A stretch of DNA of 64,000 nt from Batkoa obscura (Eukaryota; Entomophthoromycota; Entomophthoromycetes; Entomophthorales; Batkoaceae): positions 1,116,001 through 1,180,000 of the forward strand of contig JASVEC010000009.1 in assembly GCA_030770535.1 (NCBI GenBank), written 5' to 3'. The position numbers and the translations under genes were made by a program. The notes under the pieces are model-generated. The model was not told the DNA's origin. It did not search any database and worked only from the letters and a program-made list of their open reading frames with translations. This document shows, piece by piece, positions 12,197-23,762 of this stretch. The stretch's first letter is position 1. Every line of letters begins with the position of its first letter.

Positions 12197-13599
12197 CTTT
12201 TTTATTACTTGCTAATTTTTGAGATATTAAATTTAAAAAAAATAAAATTTTTGCTCTAAATTTTTGCGCTGTGGAGGATGAAAAAGTAGTCCAGATGTTT
12301 ATAAAAATTTGAGAAATCATTAAAAACGGCTTAATAATTTTACATAAAGGTTAATTAAAAAATATAATATATACTGATAGTTTAATCAATATACTTTCAG
12401 TAACAGTGTTATTATTTACTTGGCTATTTTATTAACAAATAATATTGAAATTTAAAATTAAACATTTCATAGTTTGAAGATTATTACTTTCTATAAAAAA
12501 GGCATATTACTAGAGATCGTATTATTATTAAGCTTTAAGCGATATACATAGAAATAAAAAATTCAGTTATTGTGAGAGTATACTAGTGGTCAAATAGGTA
12601 GATATGGTGGACAAGGATTTATTTATCAAACTCAGATTAGTTTCCAAATATGCCTTATCTACAATAATTTCATTGCTCTTTATTCTAACAAAAAGCTGAT
12701 ATTATGACTCCCCCAGTACACCCACTTATCAAAAGAAGTAAAGTATCTTTGGCTTTACATGTATAAAGATTTAATGCAGTCCATTATATAATCTTCTTCA
12801 AGATTTATTACACATAGTAACATGTACTATCGCTTTATATGTGGTTTGCTTAGACTATCTACATTAGTAGCTAAAAGGCATCCGCATTTCGTGGCTTTAT
12901 TGCCTTTGTTCAAAAAAATTGTTACTAATGAAAAACAGGCAATAAAATCATTGGTCCGAGTGGCAGAAACTAAAAACTGACTATGATACAAAGAAGGAGC
13001 TATTAGGTTGACTCAAGGCTCATATGGCTTATAAGGCAAGTGAGTAGAGCTGGCAGAGTTGTCATGGCTTAAGTTTTTAAAATTGGAAATTTTATTTTTT
13101 AGCTAGGTTCTTACACTCACTAATATATAGCTATTAAATATAAATATAATATTAATTTTTTACTTATTTTATTCTTAAATTTTACTAGTAAAAGTCTAAA
13201 ATAAGATTTTTTTTTATATTAACGATCTTTTACCTCGTTTAAATAAACCAGCCTTTTCGTTTCAGTATTTTATCTATTTTTCGTAAAGCATAAAGTCAAA
13301 AAAAATTAGTCAAAGGTTGATACATAAAAAATGCCTCCAAATATGAAATAACTATACTCATATCATAATAACCCCAAGATTTTAATATATTCTAGCTATA
13401 ATATAAACAGTTTTAACGTAACACACAATTATTTCCCAAGCCATCTAAAAAACATTAAAAATTCAACTTAAAACCTGTTTTCACCAAAAATCATTTCATA
13501 GCCTATTCTTACCAGTTTGTTACGTCACTTAAAACGCTTTAAAAAAGCTTAAAAAGAACAAAAGTAATTTTTTTATATAAAAAATATTGTTGAATAAAA
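12197..13599. other. Divergent intergenic region with one short open frame
   Basis: Separates the TMEM223-like gene (-) and the SRPBCC gene (+). A 52-codon frame starts at ATG 12822 and stops at 12980. It encodes a basic, Leu/Val-rich peptide (LLRLSTLVAKRHPHFVALLP and onward), and its sequence is less AT-rich than its surroundings. I do not recognise it. It could be a remnant exon or chance. Confidence 0.35.
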
Positions 13600-14244
13600 A
13601 TGATGCATACCGTGCCAACCGTTTTTGAGTCCCGTGTGATTCAAGCCCCCCTCGATAAAGTATGGAAAAGTATTCGTAACCTTGAGTTTCCTTTCTGGAA
13701 GTTGGTGGATAATGTAGACTTGCAAAAGAATGAAAGTGGTGTTGGTAAGTGAGAGATTTGATATTTGGTAAATGAAAATTATTAATCTATTACCTTAAGT
13801 TGGAAGTTCACGCAAAGTCCAATTTAAAGTAAGTTTATTTGATTCGATGTGCTTATTTAGTCTTATTTTCTTAAATTTAGGATGGTACCGTTCAAGAGTT
13901 TCGTGTACTTGAGCTGTCAGGTAAATTTTTTATTTTTTTTGGTAATATATAAACAATATTTTAATCTATTAAAGATTACAACTACACTGTAATATATGAG
14001 TTGGAAGATTCTAACCCATCTGTGCAATTTTTGTCTGTGATCCATACCATCCGTTGTAAACATGTTACTCATGTATGTAGATTCCTTACTCTTTTGATTT
14101 TAATTAAATAACTTTTAGGACAACTCAACTTTTATTGAGTGGAGTAGTTTATTTAGCTCGGACGCTGATCAGCAGGTCATCCAAGACAATCAATTTAAAA
14201 AACAAGATGCTCTTAAAGATTTGGCTGAGTTTATTAAGAATTAA
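13600..14244 (+). CDS. Small SRPBCC/START-like (polyketide cyclase-type) protein
   Basis: Five exons (13600-13744, 13800-13828, 13881-13920, 13975-14072, 14119-14244) give 145 residues. The opening FESRVIQAPLDKVWKSIRNL is the usual first strand and helix of the SRPBCC (Bet v1/polyketide cyclase 2) fold. GSSRKVQFKDGTVQEFRVLE and YNYTVIYELED give the beta sheet, and DALKDLAEFIKN gives the C-terminal helix. The fold binds small hydrophobic ligands in a cavity. No catalytic function can be inferred and the ligand is unknown. Two ATG codons stand in tandem at the start; either could be used. The 29- and 40-base exons are notably small. Confidence 0.78.
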
Positions 14245-14447
14245 ATACTACTAAATTTATTTTTATATCTTATTCTTTTTAAATTTCAAATTTTTGAATT
14301 TTTAAATCAATGCTAAAAATTAAAACTGCATAAATCATGCAAAATAACTAAAAAGATAGCTCTATTTGGATATGAAATCATTTCGAAGTTCAATTACAAT
14401 CGTAAAATTGAGAATTTTTAATTTGCTTTTCTATTTCTTTTACTAAA

Positions 14448-16962
14448 ATGCACCAACTCAATGTATTAAAAGAAATAATCAAAAAAATCGATAATGTTAA
14501 AGTAGAAGATCAACAAACCCAGCAGGCAATAATAAACAAATTAGAAGAATTCATTGGTAATTATAAGAAGGAAATAAGTAAAGGAAACAGCCTTGATTCA
14601 ATTGAAAAGGAAAGCGATAGAGCGTTATTGAACAAGATCAATTCGGATTTATTAAGTTTGTTTCAAGATTCAACTAAAAATCATGAGTTCTGTTTTGAAG
14701 TCATCAGATATCTATCGCCAATAATAGGTATCAAAAGGTTCTTTCTAGATTGGTGGAGTATTGTGGTTACTAAATGGTTATTCCAAGATTTAAACAATGA
14801 AAATGGAAATGATATCATTAAGTTGATTCTGGAGTTCTTATTTATTGAGACAACAGAAGATAATGGATGTCCAGCTATTTTATATGTCTTAGAGTTCTAT
14901 ATTGTTAATCATCAAAGCTATTCAAAGAATCAAAGTAATAATCAGGTTTATAATAATGATATCTCATTATTAAAGGTTCAACAAACGTCTAGTTTGAGCC
15001 AGTTGGATAATTTGTATTGTAATTTAAATAAGATTATTTTGGAATATGGTATCGTAAAGACAAAAGTAAGCTTGATTTTTATATGATCATATGTTTAATA
15101 TCAATTTATTAATATTAAGGAATTTTATTACTCTTGTAATGTATTGTATGGATATACCATTTATAGAATTATTGTAACTGACATATTAATAAATTTTATC
15201 TCAGAAAAGGTAAGCTATAATTATAAAGTATTAGATTCATTACAGCATTTTAATATATTTATAGTCTGATTATTCACATGAAATAATTAATACGGAATTA
15301 TTAAAAAATATGTATTTATCTTTAATTTTGGATAAATCTTGGTTATTATTCCAATTGAATTTAACAATAATTTCAATGATCTTGCCTTATATTATCAAAG
15401 AATTAAAAAAACATTTAGTAGTCGTGTTATTAATAATCTTAAGGCATTCTATCTCAGTAAATAATCAATTAATGCCATTGTTTGATAATAATTTAATGGA
15501 GGGTATCACATTTAATATAATAGGTAATATTGTTACTAATGTTCTAAATATCACAATAACATATTTAGTGGATGAAACAAAATTTGATAACAATAAAAGG
15601 ATTAAGGATCTATTTTCTTTAATCTTATTTTTATTCCCATATAATTTTATTAGTTTTATAAAACAACCAAAGGAATACTTGTATAGTCATATTGATATCA
15701 TCAGATCATATTTTCAACTTGACAATAACAAGGAAGCCAATCTAAATCAAACTTTTAATCAAAAGTTGTTTCAACATAATATGAATGTAAGTTTATAATA
15801 TATTATACTATTCCTATTATACTAAAATATATTTATTTCTATTAGAGTATTTTAGAAGAGCATACCTTCCCATCAAGTTATTTATTTGGTGATTTGAATA
15901 GTGAACTATCTGATGAAAACCCATCTTTTTTAATTGAACCTATTGAAATTATTAGCAAAAGCCTAATCTTACAACCAAATCCAAGTTCAGGTAATTTATT
16001 AACAATAAGCAAGCTTTTGGATATTGATATTTGGTTTTTATAGAATATATCCAAATTAATGGTGATAGCATAATTGATTCCTCTGATTTATTTTCAGAAC
16101 AATTTATTAATTTGAAATATGAAATTATTAATAATAAAAATAAAAATGATGAAAAGGTAATTTAAAAATACATAGTATAAACAATTAATATAATAAATAA
16201 ATGAAGGGTGATCTTGTTCAAGAAGAAGATTTAGTAAGTAAAAAGAAAGAGATCATTCTAAATGAAAATTTATTATTACGAGGCGAATTACTATTTGAAA
16301 CATATCTATGCCAACATCAATCTCAATACATTAGGAAACTACATAGGGATAGAATATTAAAAAGCTCAACTGAAGCGGAAAGACATAGTTTAGTAAGTTT
16401 ATAATTGATAATATAACGAAAGCTTTTAATTTAAAATTGATATCGTTTATAGTATTCTACATGTAAAACATTGCGAAATGAAGTAAAAGTATTGAAGGAA
16501 TTGATGGAAAGACAGAGAGTAGAAAGTTCAGCTAGCCAATCAAAGCACATTACTTGGGAAAATGAATTGAATAAAAAAGTCAAATATTATCGGGAGCTTT
16601 GTAGAGAATTGAAAGTTAAGAATGAGATTTTGACAAAAGAGATGGAGGAGCTAAAAGTATGCTTTCATATCTTTTAATAAGTTATTTTTAAATGATTATT
16701 TTTGTATAGGTCGGTGACAATGCCAATGCCAAAATTTTACAGAATTCGGAATTTAAAGAGGATTGTTTAAATGGATTGAGTTCTGCGATTGATGAATTAA
16801 AATTAGAGCTTAAAAATAAAGAAGTAGAAATCCAAAAGTTAACGGAAAAAATAATTCAGTGGTAACATTTAATTTATTAAGTACAAAATGTGTATTTTAT
16901 TATTTATTAGGGAAATTGAAGATAAATCTATAAAGGGAAGTAAAGAGAATGAAAATGAATAA
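14448..16962 (+). CDS. TSC1: Hamartin/TSC1 ortholog
   Basis: Scaffold of the TSC1-TSC2 complex, which restrains Rheb and TORC1. Nine exons (14448-15065, 15120-15209, 15265-15786, 15846-15990, 16044-16156, 16207-16392, 16453-16656, 16710-16861, 16911-16962) give 693 residues, much shorter than the roughly 1160 of human hamartin. The N-terminal half is helical and HEAT-like (LLSLFQDSTKNHEFCFEVIR, IKLILEFLFIETTED). The C-terminal part is a long coiled coil with the strongest match: ELLFETYLCQHQSQYIRKLH, RDRILKSSTEAERHSL, and VESSASQSKHITWENEL. These correspond to the conserved coiled-coil region of hamartins. The middle is short. TSC2 is not in the window. A 99-bp mobile element lies just downstream. 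Confidence 0.82.
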
Positions 16963-17215
16963 GATAATGCTAATAAATAAATAAATAAATAAATAAAATT
17001 AATCGTATACTAATACTAATTTCAGGGTTTAAATTTACTTAACTTATTTCAGTTTATTTAAAATAGCATTCTTTATTTGGGGATGTATTTTTATGTTTAA
17101 GAATTTTACTAACAATTTTTCCACTCAAATAGCGCTTAAAAGATAGAAAAAATAATGAAACCAAAAAAAATATCCTCATTTAATGAAAAATAATGAGAAT
17201 AAAAGTAACAATATT
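16963..17215. other. Tail-to-tail spacer between TSC1 and the Kelch-BTB gene
   Basis: Begins with an (AATA)n microsatellite just after the TSC1 stop (about 16970-16996). It contains one full foldback element (17079-17177) that ends 38 bases before the stop of the opposite gene. Polyadenylation signals of both genes must lie here, but I cannot assign them. Confidence 0.5.
17079..17177 (+). mobile_element. 99-bp foldback MITE-like element, copy 1
   Basis: Starts GGGGATGTATTTTT and ends AAATATCCTC, with a central AGCGCT palindrome flanked by imperfect arms (TTTTTCCACTCAAAT and TAAAAGATAGAAAAA). It is bordered by a perfect 4-bp direct repeat ATTT (17075-17078 and 17178-17181). It carries no coding capacity. 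Confidence 0.85.
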
Positions 17216-19348
17216 TTAAGCAATGATCTTAGCATATGTAGGTAAGTTACACCAAAAATCAATTAATGCTTGTCTCGATAAAGCTTGATACCCCTTAGAT
17301 TTTACGACCTTCCCAAAGTTATGAAACATAAACTTAATAGCTCTTTTCTTTAAACCTAATTCATTAGCTTTAGTAGCTTGATAGTAAATATGGGCTACAT
17401 TTTCAACTTTAATATTTTGATGTAAATACTCCCCACACATCATTTGTAATGGTTTCATATCATATAAATTCCCTAATACTAATAAATTAGCAATAATATG
17501 AGTATTGTTAGTAGTTAATTGATCTGTATATAAATATTTTAAAAAATGATAAGTAGTACTATAAGCTTCAGGGATAATGAAATAACTCGACTCACTTTCT
17601 TTCATACCACTATCTTGTAGATTTTTAAAATGTTGCCAACGAGTCATTAATAAAAATTTATGAGCTGGTATATATGATTGCTCTTTTTCATTGGAATAAA
17701 TTTTAAAATCCGACATCAATTCATTGCCAAACATGCCATGGAAATTGAGGGAAGATTGTGGAAGTGATGATGTGCTAGCTTGTTGATTGTTAAAAAATAA
17801 ACCATACTCCATTAAATCAATCTTTAATAAGGAACCCAAGTAATTCTTTTTATTTTCTAAATTAGCCCCAATTAAATAAAATTCTTCTAATTCATTATTC
17901 ATAGCAAAATAAGTCTTATATTTTAATTTTAATCTATTATTAATATTGACTTCCATATTTCCACTATTATTTACAATTATAATAGGATTACTATTAAAAT
18001 TACTACTATTATTATCTACAAAGCCAGCACTATTGTTAGTTATATCATTTTGACTACTACTCATATCTGATACACTGTCGTTATTACTGTCATTAGGTTT
18101 ACTACCTAATAAAATCCCATCTTCTTTATTTAGATGTTGGTTCCAAGTGAAAGTATTTAAATCTAAAGAATAAATCCCCATTAAATAGCCATTAGGTTCA
18201 CAAGGAGGAATAACGACAACTAACTTATTTTGATATAAACAACAAGCACTCGCAAAATTAACTCTCATTCTAGTTTGTTCGATATAATCCATTTCGTTTT
18301 CAATTTCTGGGGCTTTATTTGATTCCAAGCTTAATATTCCTTTTTCTCCTGTTTTTAAATTTAAAAAACACAACATATTACTTTCGTTTTCTTCCAAAAT
18401 ATATCGAATACTTTTGAATCCCCCATAACAATATAACAAATCTTTATAGATAAAATTATAATGAGCTACTTTAGGATAAAATTCATATTGTTGACTCCAA
18501 GTCCAAGTTTTCAAATCTAAGGAAGCTACACTACTTAAAATTTTATTATGCCTTTTACCACCATGGATATACATTTTATCTTCATGAATAAAAGCAGAAT
18601 GTCTTGATCTACCAATTGGTTTTCTACCTTTTGTTATTTTTTGTTCCCATTTCATTGTTACCAAGTCTAAGCAATAAGTGTCCGATAAATAATCTCCAGA
18701 AATACCATTGCCACCAAAGATAATCATGCTTTGTTTATAAATAACAGCACTATGATTATCTCTTGCACAAGGCGCATTATTATCCTTAAAATGATGCCAT
18801 TGATTCGTATTAATATCCAAATAAGCTGTTAACTTATTAAAATCATTATTATCCGTATCATAGCCGCCAAATAATATTAATTTATTTTGATAACTGGTTA
18901 AACTTGCATAGATTAAATGACCAAACTCTAAATTAGCTGTCTTTTTCCATCTTGGATGAAGTTCAGTTATTTTATTCCAACGCCCAGTTAAACTACTATT
19001 ATCAGTTGCTTCTGCATTAACGTCATCTTCGGTATTACTCTGTTGGAATATATTGGTTTTATGGTCGGTATTAATGCATGGCTCATGTGGTGTATCTGGC
19101 TCATGTTCATTGGAAGTATCTTCAGTGTTTTCTTCTTGTTGTTCAATATCTTCGATAATATCCCCAATTGAGGACAAAGCATTGGGGATACTATTACTAT
19201 TACTATTACTATTATCTTCACTTTCATGGCTACTGGTACTATCGCTGTTATTATTATTGCTACTACTGGAAGACGAAATGGAGCCGGAATCACCTGGATT
19301 TACGACAAGGCCTTCACTGCTTTCAATGAGTAACTTTCTTCTTTTCAT
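17216..19348 (-). CDS. Kelch-repeat BTB-domain protein (LZTR1-like architecture)
   Basis: A single uninterrupted frame of 710 residues, unusual among these intron-rich neighbours. The first ~100 residues are disordered (poly-Ser, poly-Asn, Asp/Glu-rich). Kelch blades follow from about residue 125: NKLILFGGYDTDNN, HSAVIYKQSMIIFGGNG, HSAFIHEDKMYIHGGKRHN and a later FIYKDLLYCYGGFK. A low-complexity Asn/Ser insert separates the propeller from a C-terminal BTB domain (MSDFKIYSNE, IPAHKFLLMTR, ATTYHFLKYLYTDQL-like helices) and a short BACK-like helical tail. The order Kelch then BTB matches LZTR1 and fungal relatives, which act as substrate adaptors for cullin-3 ligases. The substrate is unknown. 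Intronlessness may mean a retroposed origin or simple intron loss. Confidence 0.85.
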   Translation of the reverse strand: MKRRKLLIESSEGLVVNPGDSGSISSSSSSNNNNSDSTSSHESEDNSNSNSNSIPNALSSIGDIIEDIEQQEENTEDTSNEHEPDTPHEPCINTDHKTNIFQQSNTEDDVNAEATDNSSLTGRWNKITELHPRWKKTANLEFGHLIYASLTSYQNKLILFGGYDTDNNDFNKLTAYLDINTNQWHHFKDNNAPCARDNHSAVIYKQSMIIFGGNGISGDYLSDTYCLDLVTMKWEQKITKGRKPIGRSRHSAFIHEDKMYIHGGKRHNKILSSVASLDLKTWTWSQQYEFYPKVAHYNFIYKDLLYCYGGFKSIRYILEENESNMLCFLNLKTGEKGILSLESNKAPEIENEMDYIEQTRMRVNFASACCLYQNKLVVVIPPCEPNGYLMGIYSLDLNTFTWNQHLNKEDGILLGSKPNDSNNDSVSDMSSSQNDITNNSAGFVDNNSSNFNSNPIIIVNNSGNMEVNINNRLKLKYKTYFAMNNELEEFYLIGANLENKKNYLGSLLKIDLMEYGLFFNNQQASTSSLPQSSLNFHGMFGNELMSDFKIYSNEKEQSYIPAHKFLLMTRWQHFKNLQDSGMKESESSYFIIPEAYSTTYHFLKYLYTDQLTTNNTHIIANLLVLGNLYDMKPLQMMCGEYLHQNIKVENVAHIYYQATKANELGLKKRAIKFMFHNFGKVVKSKGYQALSRQALIDFWCNLPTYAKIIA

Positions 19349-19593
19349 GATATTTATTTGATTGTTTAAATTAAAAAAAGGTTTATAAAATAACGTGACT
19401 GCTTATTTTTTTAACTGAATTTGGAGAGAATTTGAGCTTTTGCAATTTTAGTTTGATGGTATAATTTTTTGCAATTGAATAAGCTTTTTTTGGTCTAGCA
19501 TGTAAAAATAAATAAAATAAACGGTGTAAAACAATATAAATAATATAAACGCTCATTTATTTAGCTTGAATATTTTATCAAAAGCATTGAAAT

Positions 19594-20392
19594 TTATCCA
19601 TCAAACCTTCTACCACTTGAATAAAAACCCAAAATTTGATCCAAACTTTTAATTGAAGATTTATACTCCATCCTTTTACTTTTTTTACTATTCGGACTAT
19701 TAGGTTCGCTATTAGCTTCCTTTTTGTCCATCTCTTTATTCACTGCTTTATTACTATCCTCTTCTTCTTCCACATTAGAAATTTGTTTTTCAAACTCATG
19801 CTTCGATAACATTTGTTTAAACTTTCTTTTAGCTGCAAAACTGATCTTATCTTGACGTTCAAGTTTTTTCTATTATAATAGTTAAATTAGTTCAATAGTC
19901 TTATTTGATCGAAAAAACAAATTTAAACATAAAAATCCAACCACTTACCTTCCATCTTCCCACCAGCTTTTCCAACTGATAAACATCAATATCGGTTAAT
20001 AAATCCTCTTCCTGCTCTCCACAGTTATCTGGTAACCATTTACTTACTAACTCTTTTTCATCTTTTTCAACTTGAGGTAAATCCCTTGTACGTAATAAAA
20101 TACCCAAAATATTAGCGTCTTGTTCCGTTTGTATACCATCATTAGGATAAACCATAATCAAAGGGTTGTTTTTATTCTTATGTAACTCTTCGTTAAGGGA
20201 AACAAATTTTCCAACTAACAAATTTAATTTGGTCATCAATTCATCGTAATTTAAGTTTAATGGGTTGTTCGTTTGTAATTCTATTATATGATAGAGTTCA
20301 AGGAAATCTTGTTGTAATTGATATGTCTTGGAGAGTAATACATCTAAATCATTGGCATTTAATGGTTGCTTTAAAAGACTGTTGTTACTCAT
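19594..20392 (-). CDS. MED8: Mediator complex subunit 8
   Basis: Head-module subunit of the RNA polymerase II Mediator. Two exons (20392-19949 and 19869-19594) give 239 residues. The N-terminal helical region (LLSKTYQLQQDFLELYHI, NYDELMTKLNLLVGKFVSLN) followed by NPLIMVYPNDG and ILGILLRTRDLPQVE is the characteristic Med8 pattern; animal Med8 has VVYPLP and LRTK-x-x-PEVE here. The C-terminal exon is Lys/Glu/Ser-rich and probably disordered, ending with a short helix (SSIKSLDQILGFYSSGRR). Only about 105 bases separate its start from the start of the divergent winged-helix gene, so the two probably share a promoter region. Confidence 0.82.
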
Positions 20393-20497
20393 TTTTTTGG
20401 GATTTTTGACAAAAGCTTAGAAAAGGTTGAAAAAAATAAAAGTTGAAAATTGGAATTTTGTTTTTTTAAAATCAAAAATCAAAAATCAAAAATTGAA

Positions 20498-22034
20498 ATG
20501 GAAGGTAGAGGATTGGAAGACAAACAAAGAGATAATCAAAGAGAGTCAATAAATGAACAAGAAAGTAATTATGATAAAGAAGAGCTAAGGGATGATGATG
20601 AAGACTTGAGTGAGAGTTTAAAAAGCAAAAAAAGCAGACGGTTAACATTAACATTTAATCGTCCAAAAGGGCGCTTACCGAATGGCTTAGTAAATCAAAG
20701 TTTCACAACTAATGTAACCAATTTCACGTTCGAGGATAAGCATTTGATTTTCAATATACTTGATACAAAAAATGAAGAACTATCCGAGGAAACCTTAAAA
20801 ATGAAAGAAAGATTGGACAACGTCACTTTATTAAATCAACAAATTATTAAGTTTAATACGCATTTCTCTTCATTTCTTCAAAGCTTACAGTTTAATAGTT
20901 ATTGTAATGATTATTATGAGGTAAATAACAGGATTATTGTTATGAATTTTTTGCTTATTATTATTTTTATATTAGAAACCTAATGAAGCTACATTTCGTA
21001 AATTTATATTTTAATTTAATTTTAATGACCTTTATTCAATTATCTAGGTTTCCAAAGTATAAGACAGAATACCGAAAACAGTGAAGCAGAGGCAGAAGCC
21101 ACCTCACCTAATGTGGAACAAGTGGATATTGAGCCAGAGGGTATAATAAAGCTACCAACAGTGGAAGAAAAAGAAAAGGAAAGAGTAATTCAAAAAGAAA
21201 AAGAAACAGAGGTCCAAGAAAAAGAAAAAGAAAAAGAAAAAGAAAAAGAAAAAGAAAAAGAAAAAGAAAAAGAAAAAGAAACTGCTGTTAAGGAGCGACG
21301 ACAATCTATTAAAACTCCAATCCTTAAAAACAGTAATAGAAAAAGTATAAGAACTTCAATTAATTCCAAGAAAGCATCACCATTGCCATTGAATTCAACA
21401 ACATCTCCAAATGTTACTGATAGAAGAAAAACAGTAAGGAGTGTTAAAATAGATACCTTATCGCCACGTAAAAGTATTAAGAAAAGGAAATTACCAACCA
21501 AACCATTGACATATGCGATGAGAAAGGTAAGCTATTAGTAGGATGGTATTGTTTATTATGAAGATGAAGTTAATTGGGCTTACTTTAGAAAAGATCTAAA
21601 CTGGATTTTGAAAAGATACTATCCTCGTTACCTATTGAATATAGAGAAGCGGTAGGATTTAATTTTTGTATTTATTTAATTTTTTTTATCACTTTTTTTT
21701 AGCCCATTAATCAACATATTAGTGAAATATTGATGTATTTAGAAACAAACGATGAAGGAGCGTAAGTTAATTAAATCGTATTTTGTTATTATAGTGCTTA
21801 ATAGCATGCTTATATATAGTACCAAAAAGCAATTAGCGACTCATTTTAAATATCCAGAGGTTAAAGTACATGCTTATTTAAATACCTTGATGCTTAAAGG
21901 TTATATCAGTAAAGTAGTTGGTTCAGATAAGGTAATGATTTTTTTCTAAAAAATTATATTTTTTTAACGTTAACTTTTTATTATAGAATATTCGTTTCTT
22001 TTTAGATGCTGTTCATCTGGTTAAGATTAAGTAA
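20498..22034 (+). CDS. Unrecognised nuclear-type protein with KE-repeat linker and C-terminal winged-helix-like region
   Basis: Seven exons (20498-20920, 20976-20997, 21048-21526, 21589-21651, 21703-21761, 21820-21931, 21987-22034) keep frame and give 401 residues. The second exon is only 22 bases. Residues 1-60 are charged. The next ~90 residues contain SRRLTLTFNRPKGRLPNGLV and a heptad-like helix (LKMKERLDNVTLLNQQIIKF). A linker of Lys-Glu dipeptides (about 21176-21280) is encoded by a hexanucleotide repeat. It is followed by a basic Ser/Lys region with SP/TP sites (TLSPRKSIKKRK) and a C-terminal part that reads like a winged helix (TKKQLATHFKYPEVKVHAYL, LKGYISKVV, NIRFFLDAVH). I do not recognise the family. 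A chromatin or kinetochore role would be a guess. Confidence 0.7.
21210..21280 (+). repeat. (AAAGAA)n coding microsatellite
   Basis: About a dozen tandem AAAGAA/GAAAAA hexamers inside exon 3 of the unrecognised gene, encoding alternating Lys-Glu. It is likely to vary in length between strains without shifting frame. Confidence 0.85.
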
Positions 22035-23234
22035 GAAGGATTGTTTTTTAGTTTGAATTTAGATTTTAATATTGATCAACTATTATTAGGGCTTTAACTT
22101 CCATTTAAATTAAAAGATGATATTGAATTTTGTTTATTACTATTGCTTAATTACTGGAATATCGCTGATTAAATCCCCTAATCAAATTCAATCCTTTGAA
22201 AAAAGAAGCTGCTTTTTTATAATAAAGATAGGTTAGTTTAAACCCGAAGTTCAAATTTTTGAGTTTAATTTCCTATAAAGATTTTAAAACTGCATACAGT
22301 ATACAGTTTCAGCAGCTCTATTGCGACCTAATTAACCATTCATTTAATAATAAAATTTTGCTAAAGTTATTCTAAAATCTAGAGATTAGGCTTTAAAAAA
22401 CCAAACAAACAAATAACTGGATCTAAAAATTACCGCAACTTATGTCATAATAAATTCGCAGAATTTTATAAAATTAACACTTGAGGGCTATTGCTGTTTC
22501 AAAAGTTTAAAAAAAATACCTATCAAAGTTCAGCTTTAAACGTAAAAGTAACAACACCTCAACAAAGCTCAATCTGTTCTTACGAAAGCTTATTTAAAGT
22601 ATAAGAAAAGGTAATACTTTATTTAAAAACAATAATAAATAGATAAAACTTATTTAAACATATACTATTTAATACAACTATGTTAAGAAAAAGCACTTTA
22701 TTAGTGAAGTAAATAAAATTTTAATTCAAATACAGGATGAAAGTTCAAATCTCTAATAGTATCAAAAATGCTTATTAAGAAAATAAAACCAGGTGACTTT
22801 AACTTCATTTAACTAATATGAACATAGTGCTTTATTTAAACTTACAATGTTTTCAATATTTAGGTATTTAGCTAACATTGCAATAAGTTATTAACAAAAT
22901 GATTCAAAAACTTTTTTAAATTTGAATTTTCTTTAATAAATAAACAAGTATTAAATTATTATATTTAATAACAAAAGATAAAAAAATAACTAAAAACAGA
23001 TTTAATTTAGAAACAGATATTAATTTACAAAATAAACTTTCAATAAACTTGTATAAAATTAGCAAAAAATCAGATAAGATTTTTTAAATTTCAAATAAAT
23101 TAAAAAGTTTATAGCTAAAAACAAAAAATCATTGAAAGTTTTAACAGTTTTATTTAAATATTAAAAAATATAATTAATTTAATAATTAATAAAATATAAT
23201 ACAATTATTAAAATTTATAATAATAATAATATAT

Positions 23235-23333
23235 GAGGATGTATTTTTGTGTTTAAGAATTTTATTAACAATTTTTCCGCTCAAATAACGCTTAAAAAGT
23301 CGAAAAAGTAATGAAACCAAAAAAAACATCCTC
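23235..23333 (+). mobile_element. 99-bp foldback MITE-like element, copy 2
   Basis: GAGGATGTATTTTTGTG start and AAAACATCCTC end, flanked by ATAT on both sides (23231-23234 and 23334-23337). Same orientation as copy 1. The central palindrome has changed to AACGCT. Confidence 0.85.
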
Positions 23334-23663
23334 ATATAATAATTTAATTTAAACAACTAAAGCTATTAAATCAAAAATGAAATTAACAAGCTATCAATGT
23401 ATATCACCTATTATAATATTACAGAGCTCAGTTATATAAATACAAGTAGCTAATGAAAAAACTAGATAAACATAAAATTTTAATTAAAATTTATTTATTT
23501 ATTTATTTATTTATTTATTAATAGAAATGATTTATTGAGAGGAGAAAAAACAGATTACTAAATTTTTTTGTTTTGTTTCTAATGAATTATTTGTATCATA
23601 ACCATTGTTGTTTATACAACAGAAGCTAACTTTATGAGATTCGAGTTAATAATTTTAAGGTAT

Positions 23664-23762
23664 GAGGGATGTATTTTTTATTTAAGGATTTTACTAACAA
23701 TCTTTCCACTCAAATAACGTTTAAAAAATGGAAAAAGTGATGAAATCAAAAAAAATATCCCC
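23664..23762 (+). mobile_element. 99-bp foldback MITE-like element, copy 3
   Basis: GAGGGATGTATTTT start and AATATCCCC end. Flanks are GTAT and ATAT, so the duplication differs at one base. The core is more diverged (AACGTT), suggesting an older insertion than copies 1 or 2. Confidence 0.8.

Noticed and set aside
19053-19361. 102-codon plus-strand Leu/Ser-rich frame
   Set aside because: Antisense of the Asn/Ser/Glu-rich N terminus of the Kelch-BTB protein.
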